Positions 1 to 10,760 of a stretch of DNA of 64,000 nt are shown one piece after another. This stretch comes from Ursus arctos (Eukaryota; Chordata; Mammalia; Carnivora; Ursidae). The translations under genes and the position numbers were made by a program. The notes below the pieces were generated by a model. It ran no database searches. It was not told the DNA's origin and was given only the letters and a program-made list of their open reading frames with translations. Position 1 is the first letter of the stretch, and every line of letters starts with the position of its first letter. The stretch spans positions 6,520,199 through 6,584,198 of the forward strand of contig NW_026623078.1 of NCBI RefSeq assembly GCF_023065955.2, in the 5' to 3' direction.

Positions 1-690
1 AAAATATTAGATACATACCCTCAAAATAAATTAATTGAATTAAATTATTTTAAAATTATATCATAAAGTAACTTTCAATAATATAAGTAAGATTTATATG
101 ATTGTGGCATAAAATATTCAATTTTAAGCAAGGCAAAACAAGTAGAAAACATGAAAAAAAGAAAAGATTGTGTTTTACTACATTAACTTTAAATTTATCA
201 AAAACAAATATAAAGGCTTCTGGTTTCTAGTTCTGCATGTAAGGAGCTTGGAAGTCACTATTCCATCCTAACAACAAATACAAAGTAGAAAAGACTGAAA
301 AATCCACAACTCTTCTTGGATCCATAAGAAAGGGGAAGACACAGGGCAAACTGTTGTCTCCTAGATTAGAGACACAAACAAATACAGGTCATCGTGGCTT
401 ATTAGAGCAGACACAAACAACAGAAACTGCTATAGGAGTGACAGCTGGAGTAGGAAACCTACACCATAATTGATGAATTGCTGGAGTCTCAGTACAGGCA
501 AATTTTGAAAGTTAAAAACTGTCCAGGGTAAACCAGCCATGGGGGCGGGGGGGGGGGGGTCCCAAAAATATTGTGAGGTTTACTTCCAGCAGATTCCCTA
601 GTAAATAACTGAGAAAAAATCCCCTCAGGTTTCTGTCAGAGAAAGGGGAAAAGGAAATATTTTGAAATATACCAAAACACTCTGTTTTTC
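1..690. other. AT-rich DNA, no gene recognised
   Basis: No coding potential or clear repeat family is visible. The only structure is a G homopolymer near 541-559, interrupted by one C. It may be the decayed leader of the L1 remnant that follows, but I cannot show this. Confidence 0.4.
541..559. repeat. Poly-G tract
   Basis: Five Gs, one C, then thirteen Gs. It is a simple low-complexity tract, and its length may be unreliable in the assembly. Confidence 0.8.
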
Positions 691-699
691 TTAAGTAGC

Positions 700-2030
700 C
701 CTGCCCTCAATGGAAAGTAGTAAACTAGAATCTAAACTACTGAGGTATTATAAGAGCCTAAATAACCTGGGGAAGGCAAATACCCAACTCCAACTCATGA
801 TTGCCATTCTGTCCCATCTAAGGTGGATTAAAAAACAAAAACAAAAACACAAAAACAGAGACACCTGTAAAGTTCACAGTCTAGAGGCATAAGCTCAGTA
901 AAAGATTAAGACCTAATTGTGAGGCTATATAATGCTTTCCCTATACTCACACTTCCCCACCACATTAACTAAGGCCTATTTACAGCAGTTCCTTTTACCC
1001 AATATATCATGTCTACTTAGTGAGAAAAAAATTACAAGGCAAAAAACACAATTTGAAGAGACAGAACAAACTTCAGAGCTAGACATAGCAGGGATGTTGG
1101 AATTATCAGACCAGAAATTCAAAATAACTATGATAAATGTGCTAAGGACTGTAATGGATAAAATAGACAGCATGTAAGAACAGATGGCCAATGTATGCAG
1201 AGGGATGCAAATCCAAAGAGAACAAAAAAGAAATGCTAGAGATCAAAAACACTGTAAAAGACATGATAAGTGACTTGATGGGCTCATTTGTAGATGGGAC
1301 TTGGATAAGGAAAGAATCTCTGAACTAGATGATATAGCAATAGGATCTTTGACAACTAAAGAACAAAGAGAACAAAGAAATTTTAAAAAAGAACAGAATA
1401 TCTTAGGACTGTGGGATAACTAAAGAAGGTGTGATATATGCATAATGGAAATGCCACAAAGAGAGAAAAGAGAAAAGGGGACAGAAAAAAAATATTTCAA
1501 ACAATAACGACTGAGAAATTCCCCCAAATTGATGTCAGACACCAAACCACAGGTCCAGAAAGCACAGAGTACATCGATAGGATAAATGCCAAAAAAATTA
1601 CACGAAGCATATCATTTTTAAATCACAGAAAATGAAAGATAACAAAAAATCCTGATAGAAGTCACAGAAAAAAAACAACCTTAGTGTATTAAAAAAAAAA
1701 ATAGAAGAACCATATCCAACTTCTCCTCAATATACAACCCAGAAGAGAATAGAGTGAAATATTTAATGTACTGAGAGGAAAAAAAAATTCTATACTAGAA
1801 TTCTATACTCAAAATTATCCTTTAAAGTAAAGAAGAAATAGAGACTTTCTCAGGCCAATAAAAATTGAGAGAATTTACCAGTAGACCCACCTTGAAAGAA
1901 GTAGTAAAAGAAGTTCCTTAGAGAGAAGGAAAATAATATAGGTCAGAAATTCAGATCTACAGAAGAAAAGAAGAGCATACAAGAAGGAATAAGTAAAGGC
2001 AAAATAAAAACTTATTTTCCTTATACTTAA
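700..2030 (+). mobile_element. Ancient L1 remnant, ORF1 region
   Basis: The stretch around 1100-1260 resembles the ORF1 coiled-coil region of old mammalian L1 (L1M/HAL1 type): it reads like a degraded lysine- and glutamate-rich protein. Only short frames survive (60-81 codons), broken by many stops. It is in the same orientation as the ORF2 remnant downstream, so both may belong to one old insertion. The family assignment is by eye. Confidence 0.55.
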
Positions 2031-2079
2031 TTGTTCTGACAGATAAATGTCTAAACATTAATAGCAACTACATAATCAA

Positions 2080-2160
2080 TTATATATGCCTATGTTTATA
2101 TATTATGCATGTATATGTGTATATACATACAAATATATGCCTATATATGCTTATGTTAAG
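2080..2160. repeat. TA/TG-rich microsatellite-like tract
   Basis: Degenerate TATA/TATG/CATA repeats, typical of simple sequence that grew in an AT-rich region. Confidence 0.55.
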
Positions 2161-3558
2161 TGAATTGAATGATAACAATGACACAAGAAAGACATTAGGA
2201 TTATTATGTAATTGCAAGGTACCTACAGTACCCATGAAGTAGTATAGTGTTATTTGAAAGTGGAATTGGAATAGTTGGAAATGTTCACTGCAAATTCTTA
2301 GATAACTTAAAAAAGTTAAAAAAAACCTATAAATTATTAACCAAGAAAGTAGAGAAAATAGAATCCTATAAAATATTCAACTAAAATGACACAGTAGAAA
2401 AAGTGGAAAACACACGTAAGAACTAAGAACAAGGACAAAAGTTATTTCAATGTTAATCCACCATTCAAATAATCACTTTAAATGTCAACAGTCAAAACGT
2501 ACCAACTAAAAGAGGTTATCAGAGTGGATCAGAAAACATGATCCAACTATATATTGTCTATAAGAAACCCACTTTAAATATAAAGACACATATAGAATAA
2601 AAGCAAATGGGTCAGGAAAAAAAATTACCACACTGATACATATCAAAAGAAAGAAAGATTAGCTCTATTAATTTCAGACAGAGCAGACATAAAACTAAGG
2701 AAAGTTATCAGGGGTAAGGAAGGACATTACATAATGATAAAAGGGTCCATTCTCCAAAAGTTCATAACAATTATTAATGTGTATACAACTAAAACAGAGC
2801 ATTAAACTGCATGAGGCAAAAACTGACAGAACTGCAAAGAGAAATAGATGAGTCCATAATCATAGTTGGAAATTGACACCCATCTCAAGAAAAATAAATC
2901 AAGCAGGCAGAAAATGAGTAAGAACATAGTTGAACTCAAGAACACCACCAGTCAACACCACCAGATTATAAGCAACATCTGTTGCCTAGTTTGTCCAATA
3001 ACAGAATACAAATTCTTCTTAAGCTCAAATATAGCATTCACCAAGATACACCACATTTTGTGCCTTAAAACACACCTTAACAAATTTGAAAAGATATAAA
3101 TCATACAGTGACTGCTCTCAGACCATAAGGAATAAAACAAGAATACAATAACAGAAAGATAATAAGAAAATCCCCAAAAACATAGATATTAAAACACACT
3201 TCTAAATAATGCACAGGTCAAAGGATAAATCTCAAGAGAAAAAAAAAAGTTTTGAACAAAATGAAGATTAAAGCACAACTTATCAAAACTTTGAGGAATA
3301 TAGTGAAAGTAGTGCTTAGAGGGAAATTTATAGCAATAACTGAATATATTAGAAAAAAGATCTAAAATTCAAGTTTCCACTTTACTAAAATGAAATAGGA
3401 AGAGCAAGATAAGTTTCAAGCAAGCAGAGGGAAAAATAAATAAATATTCGAGCAAAAACCAATGAAACTTCAAAAGGGAAATCAATAGAGAAAATCAATG
3501 AAACCAAGAGCTTATTCTTTGAAAAGATCAATAAAATCAATAAACCTCTAGCAAAGCT

Positions 3559-3576
3559 AAGAAAAAAAGAGAAAGA
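3559..3576 (+). repeat. SINE target-site duplication, left
   Basis: An 18-bp A/G-rich direct repeat identical to 3791-3808, flanking the SINE between them. Confidence 0.85.
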
Positions 3577-3790
3577 TGGGGCGCCTGGGTGGCACAGCGG
3601 TTAAGCGTCTGCCTTCGGCTCAGGGCGTGATCCCGGCGTTATGGGATCGAGCCCCACATCAGGCTCTTCTGCTGTGAGCCTGCTTCTTCCTCTCCCACTC
3701 CCCCTGCTTGTGTTCCCTCTCTCGCTGGCTGTCTCTCTCTCTGTCAAATAAATAAATAAAATCTTTAAAAAAAAAAAAGAAAATAAAAAA
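3577..3790 (+). mobile_element. Carnivore tRNA-derived SINE (SINEC type)
   Basis: The element starts with the GGGGCGCCTGGGTGGC head and carries pol III A-box-like (GGCACAGCGGTTAAGCG) and B-box-like (GGATCGAGCCCC) segments. A CT-rich stretch, an (AAAT)n block and AATCTTT plus poly-A follow. It looks little diverged, and its TSDs (3559-3576 and 3791-3808) are identical over 18 bp, so it is a young insertion into an old L1. The head variant is typical of bears and related arctoid carnivores (family knowledge). Confidence 0.93.
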
Positions 3791-3808
3791 AAGAAAAAAA
3801 GAGAAAGA
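3791..3808 (+). repeat. SINE target-site duplication, right
   Basis: Identical 18-bp copy of 3559-3576. Confidence 0.85.
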
Positions 3809-4799
3809 ACACAAATTACTAATATGAGAAGTTAAAAAGAGAATATCACTAAGATCCCATGAACATTTAAAAGATAATAAAGGAATACTATGAACAACTC
3901 TATGTCCATAAATTTGATAACCTAGATGAAATGGTACAATTGCTTTAAAAACACAATCTCCTGAAACTCACACAAGAAAAAATGGACAATTGGAATAAGT
4001 GTATATATACTAAAGAAAGTAATCAATAATTAATAACCAACCAAACAAAAAGTTGAGGTCATGAGTTCACCAGTGAATTCTACTAAACATTTAAGGATGT
4101 TTATAGAATTCTCCACAATCTCTCTCAAAAAATAGGAGCAGAAAGAATACTTACTAACTCATTCTATGAGATCAGCATTACCCTAATAGCAAAAGCTGAT
4201 AGACATTACATAAAAAGGAAACTGTTGACACATGCCTCTCATGAATATAGATGCAAATCCTCAAAAGAGTATTCTCAAATAAAATTCAAAACAGTATTTA
4301 AAAATTATGTGCAATGATACTTATTCCAGGTATTCAAGGTTCATTTAACATTTGAAAGTGAATTAATGTAATCCATCATATCAACTAGCTAAAGAAGAAA
4401 AAACATGATCATATCAACAGATGCAGAGAAACATTTGATAAAATCCAGCACCAATTCATGGTAATAGTTCCAAGTTAAATCAGAATAGAGGAAAATTTTT
4501 GCAGCATGATAAAATCTATACAAAAAAAAAAAACCCCTACAGCTAACATGATACTTGCTGCTGAGAAACTTAAGGCTTTCCCGTTAATATCATATCCTGG
4601 ACAAGAATATCCCCTCTCACCACTCCCTTTCAACATTGTACTGGAAGACTAGTTAATGCAATCTGGGGGAAAAAAGGAAATAAAGGTATATAGATTAGGA
4701 GGAAAGACATAAAACTGTCTTTGTTTGCAGATGACGTAACAGTCTATGTAAACAATCTGAAAGAATCAACCAAAAAACCTCCTAAACTAATAACCAGTT

Positions 4800-5165
4800 A
4801 CTGAAGGCTGTAAGAACGACATGGATGGAGTTAGAAGGCATAATGCTAAGTGAAATAAGTCAGTCACAGAAAGACAAATACCATATGATTTCACTCATGT
4901 GTGGAATTTAAGAAAACAAAACAAATGAGCAAAGGGAAAAAAAGAGAGAGACAAACCAAAACTCTTAATTATAGAGAACAAACTGATAGTTGTCAGAGGG
5001 GAGGGAAGTGGAAGGATGGGTTAAATAGGTGATGGGGATTAAGGAGTGCACTTGTCATGATGAGCACCTGGTGATATATGGGAGTGTTGAATCACTATAT
5101 TGTACACCTAAGCTACTATAACACCGTATATTAACTAGAATTAAAAACTTAAAAAAAAAGAAAAA
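4800..5165 (+). mobile_element. L1 3' end, older carnivore subtype
   Basis: It contains the conserved ORF2 C-terminal and 3' UTR landmarks: ATGCTAAGTGAAATAAGTCA, a CATATGATTTCACTCATGTG segment, GATGGGGATTAAGGAGTGCA, and a terminal GTATATTAACTAGAATT before an A-rich tail. The same subtype recurs at 26195-26640. It is fused directly to RT-domain sequence on its left, either by internal deletion or because it is a separate 5'-truncated insertion. Confidence 0.8.
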
Positions 5166-5885
5166 AGAAAAATGAGTATGGCCTAAAGATTAGGGAAAAA
5201 AATGAGGGGTTAAGATTTTCAAATCACTATTCCATGACTTCTGCAATGGACAAGTGTATGCTACTATTTGACCTGCTGATTCTGTGGGGTGGTCAGCAGG
5301 TTGTGTCATCTTAGGAGATTTTGGTAAGCAACATTCTATCCTGCCAAGCTGCAGGAGCAGACAAACAGCAGACTCCTCAAGTAAAGAGAGTATGTTGAGA
5401 GAGGAGTCAATGCGAGAAGAGCAACCAATTTCAAAGGCAGTCTCCTCAAACCCTTATGGAAATGTGTTACAAAGCTGTCTCTCACCAGGACATAGCATTC
5501 CATGGAAAATGATAAGATGTTATAAAATTAAAAAGTAAGGATTATGATTATGTTTATGTGGACATTTTTACAATGGCTAGAGTCTTTATAAAGTTGTCCC
5601 TCAAAGAATGTATATACAATTAAATTATAATCCATGAACATATGAATTAAATCCATGAACATATGAAATTAAACCAAATTACCCTGAAAGCCTATGCAAC
5701 TTCGAAGCTTTGATGAATTATAGTCAGTTAGGAAATGCACAAGGCAGACAGCACACAAATATTTTTATTTTCCCTGAACTCATGAATAACAAAAAGTAAC
5801 TATTCTCACTTTAAAAAACACAAAATTTCAAGGGGGGGGGTTTACCCTTTCCAAGAGTAAAAGGAGAGTTTTTATATGTGATTGA
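5166..5885. other. No gene recognised
   Basis: An 84-codon open frame at 5284-5538 has no recognisable domain and no similarity I can name. A G9 run lies at 5832-5840. Nothing else can be supported. Confidence 0.4.
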
Positions 5886-5889
5886 AGTT

Positions 5890-6945
5890 ACATTGTTACC
5901 GGCTTAAAACACTCTAAGATGTTTTAGCAATCTCTAAGATGTTTTAGCAATCTCATAGTAACCACAAGGCAAAAACCTACAGTAGATACACAAAAGATAA
6001 AGAGAAGGGAATTAAAGCATACCATTATGGTAAATCACCAGTTCACAAAAGACAGCAAAAGAGGAAGAAAGGTTCAGGAAACTATAAAACTATAGAAAAC
6101 AATAAATAAGATGGCATTATCCTTTAGAATCCTTTCTGCCATTAGTAAGTCCTAACCTATCAATAATTACTATAACTGTAAATGGACTGAATTCTCCAAT
6201 CAAAAGGCACAAGTGGCTGAATGACTAAAAAAGCAAGAACCAACTAACTATATGCTGCCTACAAGAGACTAACTTCAGCTCTAAGGACACACACAGTCAC
6301 AAAGTAAAGGTACAGAAAAAGATACTCCATGCAAATGGAAGCCAAAAAAGAGCAGAGGTAGCTAAACTAAGACAAAGTAAACTTTAAGTCAAATCCTATA
6401 ACACAAAAAGAAGGTCATGATATAATGATAAAGGAGACTATTCATCAAGAGGCTGTAACAATCATAAATATATATATATCTATATTATATATAGATATAC
6501 ATAGGCACAGAATATATATATATATATATAGGCACAGAACATTATAGCACCTAAATATATTAAGAAAATACTAAAAGATATGAGGGGTTAAATAGACAAC
6601 AATGCAAATATCATAGAGGAATTCAACACCCCACTTTCAACAATAGATAGATCACTCAGATAAAATTAATTAGGAAACACTGGACATGAACCCTACTTTA
6701 GACCGAATAGACCTCAACAGACATATACAGAACATTCATCAGAGCAACAGAACACAAATTCTCAAGGGCACATGGAACATTCTCCAGGATAGATCATATG
6801 TTAGACCACAGAACAAGCCTAAACAAATTTTAAAAGATTGAAATTATACCAAATATCTTCTCTGACAATAGTAGTCTGGACTAGAAATCAATTAACAGAA
6901 GGAAAACTAACAAAATTGCAAAAATGTAGAATTTAAACAATATAA
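5890..6945 (+). mobile_element. Ancient L1 remnant, endonuclease region
   Basis: Read on +, the stretch 6140-6900 follows the L1 ORF2 endonuclease region. Examples are a degraded counterpart of the 'latest family hydrolase' block near 6170-6260 and a degraded S-D-H-N-like segment near 6860-6890. All frames are broken. A TA repeat expanded inside it at 6465-6530. It ends abruptly where an L1 fragment of opposite orientation begins. Confidence 0.65.
6465..6530. repeat. (TA)n microsatellite
   Basis: Alternating TA runs interrupted by GATATACATAGGCACAGAA. A repeated AGGCACAGAA unit brackets one run. Confidence 0.8.
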
Positions 6946-6949
6946 TCCT

Positions 6950-8060
6950 GACCAGGTTCTATATAAATCTTAGGAGTATTTTTTTCTACTTCTGTAAAAA
7001 AAAAATGCCATTGAAATCTTCATAGACTTTGCATCATATTTATAGTTAGCTTTTGATAGTATGGACATTTCAACAATATTAATTCTTCTAATCCATGAAT
7101 ATGGAATACCTTTCCATTTATTTGTCTTTTTTTCCCCCATCAATGTCTTGTAGTTTCCAAAGTGGTGATTTTTCACCTCTGGTAAAATTTGTCCCCAAGT
7201 ATTTTAGAGTATTTGATGCTATTGTAAATGGGATTGATTTTGTTATTTCTTTTTCAGAAAATATGTCGTTAGTGTATGGAAATGATACTGAATTTTCTAT
7301 ATTTTGTATTCTGTAACTAAACTGAATTTGTTCATTAGTTCTGGGTTTTTTTGGATGAGTCCTTAGGATTTGCTACATATAAAATCATATCAACTGCAAA
7401 TATGGACATTTTTAGTTCTTCCTTTCCAATTCTGATGCTTTTTATATCTTTTTACCTGATTGCTCTAGCTAGGACTTCCAAAACTATGTGCAAAAAAAAA
7501 AAAAAAAATGGCGAAAGTGGGCACACTGTCTTACTTCTGATCTTAGAGGAAAAGCTTTCAACTTTTTACCAGTAAGTATCATTTAGCTGACGGCTTGTCA
7601 TATATGGCCTTTATTATATTGAGATGTGTTGCTTCTGTGGCTAATTTGTTACGTGTTTTATTATAAACATGATGTTAAATTTAGTCAACTGCTTTTTCTG
7701 CATCTATTAAGATGATCATATGATTTTTTTTCTTTCATTCTATTAATGTGATATGACACACTGATTGATTTTTTACATTGAACAATCCTTGCATGCCAGG
7801 TATAACTCCATCTTGATCATGCTGAATGACTTTTTAATGTGGTGCTGAATTTAGTTTGCTAGTATTTTTTTCAAAATTTTTGCATCTATGTTCATCAGAA
7901 ATATTGAACTGTACTTTTCTTTTCTAGTAGTATCCTATCTGACTTTAATATTAGCATTATGCTGGCATCATGGAATGCATTTGGGAGTTTTGTCTCCTCT
8001 TTGATTTTCTGGAAAGGTATGAGAAGGGCTGGTGAGACTTTAAATAACTTTGATAAATAA
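6950..8060 (-). mobile_element. Ancient L1 ORF2 remnant (RT region)
   Basis: Read on -, it covers part of the L1 reverse transcriptase and the region after it. The landmark near 7040-7110 matches the segment at 18370-18440 of the young L1 in this window. The 5' end near 8060 joins non-L1 sequence. The same junction occurs at about 62235 in the right-hand duplicate, so this insertion predates the duplication. It is decayed, with many stops. Confidence 0.75.
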
Positions 8061-8264
8061 AAGCCATATATACACATTCACTTTGAATTGGACCCCACGA
8101 ATATGTACCCAGTTGAGTGCAGACAGTGTATCTGGAGGCATAATCTACAGGACTTCAACAAACTTATTTCCCAGACTTCATCTGAAGTTTACATGTGAAT
8201 ATATATGAAGATAATGAAAATGGATGTGGATGATCCTTCTACTACACCCTCTTCCTCTGCCTAT

Positions 8265-8490
8265 CTTGCTTGACCTAGGGTAGGGTCATCAAGCTTCTTA
8301 TGTAACAGATAAATCACAGCCATATGGTCTCTGTTGCAACTGTTCAACTCTGCTTATTGTAGCACAAAAGAGCCATACACAGTACATAAACAAATGGCGG
8401 TAGCTTTGCTCCATTAAACTTTTTTTGAGGAGCAGGCAGTGGCCCAAATTTGGCCTATAGGTCATAATTTTCCAACTCCTAAACTAGAAT
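8265..8490 (-). mobile_element. Ancient hAT-like MER DNA transposon remnant
   Basis: The sequence includes a TGTAGCACAAAAGAGCCATA segment and ends in GGCCCAAATTTGGCC...CCAACTCCT. It resembles the common non-autonomous mammalian hAT repeat whose terminal inverted repeat reads CAGGGGTCGGCAAACT. I cannot fix the family name by eye. A paralogous copy sits at 62952-63150. Confidence 0.5.
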
Positions 8491-8830
8491 AGCATTTTTA
8501 AGCTTTTTTCTTTAGTTCGACAGTTCACCATGGTCCCATACCATTTATCCAATTAGAATTCATATGATTAAAGAAAAAAAAAATAGTTACATAAGGATAT
8601 TCATTCATTCATTCTTTCACTCATTCAATACATTTTTACTGTTGCATGATAAATTTTGGAATAAGTAATCTGGAATGAGAAAGAATCATGCATGCTTATG
8701 AGAACCCCCCCTTGCATAAAGCTTTTTGCTTGTTCTGGAAAAAAAAATTGGTATGTATGGCTCAACACTCGCACTTCATAAAGGAGGGCATCTGCAATAA
8801 TTGTGGAAGATTAAGAAAAAAAAAAGATCT

Positions 8831-9013
8831 GGGGCGCATAGGTAGCGCAATCGTTAAGCGTCTGCTTTCGGCTCAGGGCGTGATCCCGGCGTTCCGGGAT
8901 CGAGTCCCACATCGGGCTCCTCGGCTGGGAGCCTGCTTCTTCCTCTCCCATTCCCCTGCTGTGTTCCCTCTCTTGCTGGCTGTCTCTCCGTCAAATAAAT
9001 AAATAAAATCTTA
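8831..9013 (+). mobile_element. Carnivore tRNA-derived SINE
   Basis: It has a GGGGCGCATAGGTAGCGC head, the A- and B-box region, a CT-rich body, an (AAAT)n block and poly-A. It is flanked by an A-run plus AAGATCT at 8816-8830 and again at about 9014-9028. The right duplicate has no SINE at the homologous point (about 63322), so the insertion followed the duplication. Confidence 0.93.
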
Positions 9014-9483
9014 AAAAAAAAAAGATCTTCTCTTCCCAACTCAGCAAATCTAAGTAGGCCCACATTTCCACATCTCCTAAATGGTACTTATTTTCCACCC
9101 ATCCAGCATGTTATCTTGCCTAATATACAGGAGATATTCTAACACCTACCTTCTTTTAATTTTCTCTTGAGAAAATTAATATGACTCACAGAACTGGTTC
9201 CCAGGAGAAATCAATAAAACGCTAGTTATTAGAGATCTGAGAAACATCAATGGGTCACTAACACCTACTACCACTAATTAACTGTATTCTCACTGGGAAG
9301 AAACATATATTTTTGTCTTGGAGGTGATTATACTACAAAGCAGAAACCAAAATTATTGAGTTTCTACAAATGTCACTGCACACCTCAGAACAGAACAGGT
9401 AGGTTAAAAAAATGCTCCTAATGTTGAGCAGTACTAGAGCAAACTTTCTCTTTTTATACTCCCATTCCACTTTCTCTTTCCTT

Positions 9484-9680
9484 TCCAAACGGTTTTTCCC
9501 AGAGGAAAAGTTTTTAATTTTGATGAAGTCCAATTTCTCATCTCAGTGTTGACATCTACTGTTTTTTCATTTAGTTTGAAATCTTTCCAGTTATTGCTCT
9601 GACAAATGATTTTTTCATTGCAATTAGGACACTTGTATGTCATGAGATTCTGAATCTTATTTAAATCTTCTGTTTTAACT
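9484..9680 (-). mobile_element. L1 ORF2 fragment
   Basis: Read on -, 9500-9545 matches the conserved W-D-F-I-K-I-K region of ORF2, seen also at 17795-17815 in the young L1. The fragment interrupts the segmental duplication and is followed by leader-like GC-rich sequence. Confidence 0.6.
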
Positions 9681-9689
9681 CGTTGTTAG

Positions 9690-10760
9690 TGATACCACTC
9701 TGGCGGGGGGGGAGGGGAGCACAGTCTCACCACTACCAGTGAAGGTAGAAGTCCAGGGGTACATTGTTACAGACAGCTAGAAGTGGGAGTTCCAGGGCCC
9801 CACACAGTCCCCACTGACCCTGCCATGGAGGTGGCCTATCACTGGGCAATAGTGGAAGTCTCAACTCTCTATTAGAATCTCCTCAGACACAACCTCTCAG
9901 GGAGAGAAGTGCCTCAATACTGCTGAGTGGGGATAGAAGTCCAGGCTCTCATATGGTCTCCAATAATACCATGGGGGTAGTTTGGGGGCCTTCTTACAAG
10001 ATGGCAGGGGTGAAAGCCCCAGCCTCCTTACCAGCCTTCTCTGACACCAGCCTGCTGAAGGGAAGATAGAGGGTGCCCTGTTACAGCCCTGTGAGGGTAG
10101 CAGTCTAGATGCCCACTGGATCTTTGCTGGTGTAGGTAAACATGGGGCCACAGCTTGTTCTGTGCTATTTGGCTGGAGTAGAACAGTTATTGTCTAAAAC
10201 TTTCCTATCTTGCTACGTTTCCCTTCTCCTGGACCCTGGTTTAGTGAGAACAGGCTTTTATTGGGACTTTTAAAAAACTCTGTCCTCAAGCACTTCCTGT
10301 TTTCCTCCTTCTTCAACTCTGAGGGAGTGTGTAGTAGGGGAGGGGGGGCTTGCCTTAGAGAGGAGAAACAACTGCTTTCCAGCTGCTCACTGTGGTCCAT
10401 CGTCCCTTGTTCATTAGGCCTTTCACTGGTGGTCCACTATTGGGACTTCCTCCTGGGAGATGTGGGACTGTGTCTGCTCACTCTCACCATCAGCCTCTGT
10501 GCTGTCAGCCAGCAGGACCTGCACCTGGTACTGTAGCATGTAGCCAGCTGTGCATAAAGTGCTCCAGCTCCTCCATCTCCTGGGAGGAGGAGGCTGATAC
10601 TGCAGAGGTGTTCCTCATCCCTCCAGCTCAGTGACCTGGGTTGAGGTCAGGTTCCTGCTCAGGCTGCTCTTAGCCCCAGTCCAGCAGTGGGGGAAGGGGG
10701 TTGGAAAGGGGAAGGGGAAAGAAGGCCCCAGAGAGCCACCTCCTGCCCCAAGTTCCCTCC
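9690..10760 (-). mobile_element. GC-rich L1M-type 5' leader
   Basis: Irregular repeats of a GAAGTCCAGG / GGTGGAAGTC-like phrase recur at 9750, 9858, 9940 and 10010, each near CACTGACACC-like words. This is the style of old L1M 5' UTRs. The open frames here (80-112 codons, GC-rich, low complexity) are not genes. Orientation is taken from the adjoining ORF2 fragment and is not certain. Confidence 0.5.

Larger units (their letters stand above)
2430..4799 (+). mobile_element. Ancient L1 ORF2 remnant
   Basis: The order of decayed ORF2 landmarks fits L1. An endonuclease-like region at 2450-2860 is followed by a linker region. A reverse-transcriptase-like region at 4380-4780 includes a TTTGCAGATGACG stretch near 4723, which encodes an F-A-D-D-like catalytic motif. 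Stops and indels are dense and no long frame remains. A young SINE interrupts it at 3577-3790. The RT region runs directly into an L1 3' end at 4800, so the C-terminal third of ORF2 is missing. Confidence 0.7.
7640..9483 (+). repeat. Segmental duplication, left copy
   Basis: This block aligns collinearly and in the same orientation with 61640-63780. It consists of an L1 minus-strand fragment, its junction to non-L1 DNA, a hAT-like element and then unique sequence. Shared words include GGAGATATTCTAACA, GAAACATATATTTT, GGTGATTATACTACA and CTAATGTTGAGCA. Divergence is clearly visible (substitutions and small indels), so the event is old. The copies differ by insertions: a SINE at 8831 only here, and a SINE and a solo-LTR candidate only in the right copy. 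An L1 leader insertion at about 9484 truncates the match. Confidence 0.88.

Noticed and set aside
3577..3650. tRNA gene suggested by A- and B-box-like sequence in SINEs
   Set aside because: The tRNA-like part is the head of a SINE with CT-rich body, A-tail and TSDs, and it lacks a proper cloverleaf; the same applies to the other SINE copies.
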